Shown here one piece after another: positions 6,577-8,270 of a stretch of 8,270 bases of DNA (the stretch's first letter is position 1; each line of letters starts with the position of its first letter). Both the position numbers and the translations under genes were made by a program. The notes below the pieces were generated by a model, which did not search any database, was not told where the DNA came from, and was given only the letters and a program-made list of their open reading frames with translations. This DNA comes from an uncultured Alphaproteobacteria bacterium (GTDB lineage: Bacteria > Pseudomonadota > Alphaproteobacteria > CALKHQ01): the NCBI GenBank assembly GCA_937988735.1, contig CALKHQ010000330.1, positions 1 to 8,270 of the forward strand, in the 5' to 3' direction.

Positions 6577-7704
6577 GTGGCCGAGATCACCCGCCGCGCG
6601 CTCCTCGCCCTGCTCGCCGCCGCCGGCGCCCTGCCCGCGCCGGGCGCGCTGGCGCAGGCGCGCGGAACCGCCCGCTACCTCAGCTCGGTGGGCGACGCCG
6701 CCGGCAGCCACGCCTTCGCCGGGCTCGACGGCGACGGCCGCATCGCCTTCCGCCACCCGCTGCCGGACCGCGGCCACGGCGTTACCGTGCATCCCGCGGG
6801 TCGCCACGCGCTGATCGTCGCGCGCCGGCCGGGGACCTTCCTCCACGTCGTCGACCTCGCCGACGGCAGCCCGGTCGCGGCGGTAACCAGCCCGGCGAAC
6901 CGGCATTTCTACGGTCACGCAGTCTATTCCGCCGACGCCGCCCTGCTCTACGCCACCGAGAACGCGTGGGCCGAGGGCGACGGCGTGATCGGCGTGTATG
7001 ACGTGGCGGCCGGCTACGCCCGGGTCGGAGAGTTCGCCTGCCACGGCATCGGCCCGCACGAGCTGCGGCTCATGCCCGACGGGCGGACGCTGGCGGTGGC
7101 AATCGGCGGCATCCGCACCCATCCGGATCACGACCGCGATCCGCTGAATCTGGACACGATGCAGCCGTCGCTGGCCTATCTCGACGCCGCCGACGGTCGC
7201 CTGCTCCACCGCGCCAGCCTCGACCCGGCGCTGTTCCAGCTCGGCATCCGCCACCTGGATGTGACCGCCGATGGCCGGGTGGGGCTCGCGCTGCAGTACG
7301 AGGGGCCGGAGCGCGACGTCATGCCGGTCGCCGCCGTCCAGCAGGGCGACGGCCCGATCCGGCTGCTCGAAGCCCCGGCGGCGGTCGCGCGGCGGTCGCG
7401 CAACTACGGCGGCAGCGCCCGTTTCGACGCCAGCGGCCGCGTCCTCGCCGTCACCTGCCCGCGCGGCAGCATGGCGCTGTTCTGGGACGTGGATGAGGCG
7501 CGCTTCCTCGGGCGGGCTGCCGTCTCCGACGGCTGCGGGGTCGCCGCACTGCCCGGCGCGGGCCGCTTCATCATCGCCAGCGGGGCCGGCGGGCTCGTGC
7601 TGGTCGAGGCGCTCGCCCCCGACGGGCCGGCCGTGCGCGCCCTCGCCGGCGGCGACGCCGACGCGCTGTTCTGGGACAACCACCTCACCATCACCGGAAC
7701 CTGA
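6577..7704 (+). CDS. DUF1513 family protein, Tat-exported, beta-propeller-like
   Basis: This exported protein of unknown biochemical function belongs to DUF1513, a family that commonly accompanies imelysin and DHOR genes. The N-terminus EITRRALLALLAAAGALP carries a twin-arginine motif (TRRALL) before a moderate hydrophobic core and an ALAQA cleavage region (about residues 24-28), so Tat export is predicted. The rest consists of repeated beta-strand and turn units of the kind found in propellers. Conserved-looking histidine motifs are RGHGVTVHPAG (66-76), HFYGHAVYSA (110-119), GIGPHELRLMPDG (157-169), IRTHPDHDRDPLN (179-191) and WDNH (366-369); these could line a metal or heme site. The 375-residue length is usual. 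The start is GTG 6577, six nt after the previous stop, with GGAG at 6562-6565 spaced rather far. It is the last gene of the operon. The molecular role is not established. Confidence 0.87.
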   Translation: MAEITRRALLALLAAAGALPAPGALAQARGTARYLSSVGDAAGSHAFAGLDGDGRIAFRHPLPDRGHGVTVHPAGRHALIVARRPGTFLHVVDLADGSPVAAVTSPANRHFYGHAVYSADAALLYATENAWAEGDGVIGVYDVAAGYARVGEFACHGIGPHELRLMPDGRTLAVAIGGIRTHPDHDRDPLNLDTMQPSLAYLDAADGRLLHRASLDPALFQLGIRHLDVTADGRVGLALQYEGPERDVMPVAAVQQGDGPIRLLEAPAAVARRSRNYGGSARFDASGRVLAVTCPRGSMALFWDVDEARFLGRAAVSDGCGVAALPGAGRFIIASGAGGLVLVEALAPDGPAVRALAGGDADALFWDNHLTITGT

Positions 7705-7709
7705 GCTCC

Positions 7710-7751
7710 CGCCGGGGCGTTTCCGCCTGACGAATGCAACAGGCCCCGGTG
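7710..7751 (+). terminator. Inverted repeat after the imelysin operon, possible weak terminator
   Basis: CCGGGGC (7712-7718) and GCCCCGG (7743-7749) are perfect complements, extendable by a G-U and a C-G pair to 7710 and 7751. The loop is long (24 nt) and no T-tract follows. It occupies most of the 54-nt gap between the DUF1513 stop and the Ku start, so it could reduce read-through or may be chance in GC-rich DNA. Confidence 0.2.
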
Positions 7752-7758
7752 CCAGCAC

Positions 7759-8270
7759 ATGGCAGCCCGTCCGATCTGGAAAGGACAGCTCCGCCTTTCC
7801 CTCGTCTCGATCGCGGTGGAGCTCTACACCGCCACCAGGTCCGGCGCCCGGATCAGCTTCCGCCAGATCCACGAGCCGAGCGGCAAGCCGATCCGCTACG
7901 AGAAGGTGGCCGAAGGCGTCGGGCCCGTCCCGAAGGACGAGATCGCCAAGGGCTACCAGGTCGACAGCGGGCAGTACGTGCTGCTGTCGGAGGAGGAGGT
8001 GGATGCGGTCAAGCTGGAGACGAAGCGGACCTTCGAGCTGATCCAGTTCGTCGGCGCCTGCGAGATCCCGCCGCTCTACTTCGACAAGCCCTACTACCTG
8101 GTTCCGGCCGACGAGCTGGCGCACGACGCCTATCGCGTGGTGCGCGATGCGCTCCGCAACACCGAGACCGTCGGTCTCGGCCAGGTGACGCTGCGCGGCC
8201 GTGAGTACATCGCCGCCGTGCGGCCGTGCGGCGACGGCCTGCTCCTGGAGACGCTGCACTACGCGGACGA
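7759..8270 (+). CDS. ku: Ku protein, non-homologous end-joining DNA-end binding (N-terminal 170 residues, cut by window edge)
   Basis: Bacterial Ku forms a homodimeric ring on broken DNA ends and recruits ligase LigD. The translation begins MAARPIWKGQLRLSLVSIAV, the standard Ku N-terminus. It continues with RISFRQIHEPSGKPIRYEKV, then KGYQVDSGQYVLLSEEE, IPPLYFDKPYYLVPADE, AYRVVRDALRNTETVGLGQV and LLLETLHYAD. This is the order of the Ku beta-barrel and bridge. The frame stays open to the window end, and the missing 90-130 residues would hold the rest of the core and the C-terminal LigD-interacting tail. The start is ATG 7759; no other in-frame ATG, GTG or TTG lies between the preceding stop (7702-7704) and it, and its ribosome site is poor. 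The gene follows DUF1513 by 54 nt on the same strand but has no functional tie to it. A ligD gene beyond the right edge is plausible but not visible. Confidence 0.95.
   Translation, partial: MAARPIWKGQLRLSLVSIAVELYTATRSGARISFRQIHEPSGKPIRYEKVAEGVGPVPKDEIAKGYQVDSGQYVLLSEEEVDAVKLETKRTFELIQFVGACEIPPLYFDKPYYLVPADELAHDAYRVVRDALRNTETVGLGQVTLRGREYIAAVRPCGDGLLLETLHYAD

Noticed and set aside
5860..8259. A 799-codon open frame on the minus strand opposite the second imelysin, DUF1513 and Ku genes
   Set aside because: It is the complement of three well-recognised genes in GC-rich DNA, where stop codons are rare in the antisense frame. Its translation is Arg/Gly/Ala/Val-rich and shows no family motif.

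Overview
The window is a GC-rich, densely coding stretch, most likely from an alphaproteobacterium. This rests on the codon bias, on glpR lying directly upstream of glpD, on a bacterial Ku gene, and on a cytochrome/imelysin cluster of proteobacterial type. The taxon is inferred; there is no rRNA or other marker in the window.

Layout. The left part reads leftward: a DeoR-family glycerol-3-phosphate repressor (glpR, 409-1212) is followed by the 5' end of aerobic glycerol-3-phosphate dehydrogenase (glpD, cut by the left edge, GTG start at 271). The 137-bp gap between them holds a candidate promoter and an inverted repeat suited to be the GlpR operator. A divergent gene (1398-2651) encodes an unrecognised single-pass membrane protein ending in ankyrin repeats.

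The core is a rightward four-gene cluster, 2782-7704. It encodes an imelysin (peptidase M75/IrpA-like) protein with the intact GxHxxE motif, a di-heme DHOR-type c-cytochrome (two CXXCH), a second imelysin-like protein whose motif has Pro in place of His, and a Tat-exported DUF1513 beta-propeller-like protein. The genes are spaced by 10 nt, a 1-nt overlap and 6 nt, which indicates one operon. All four products carry export signals, so the system acts in the periplasm or at the envelope. A Fur-box-like sequence overlaps a plausible promoter just upstream. Together this suggests an iron-responsive periplasmic module combining metal binding with redox chemistry. The mechanism is not established, and this is the most interesting part of the window.

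At the right edge a Ku gene (non-homologous end joining) starts at 7759 and runs off the window. Both edge genes (glpD and ku) are incomplete. No tRNA, rRNA, CRISPR array, insertion sequence or phage gene was seen, and no intergenic gap exceeds 185 bp.
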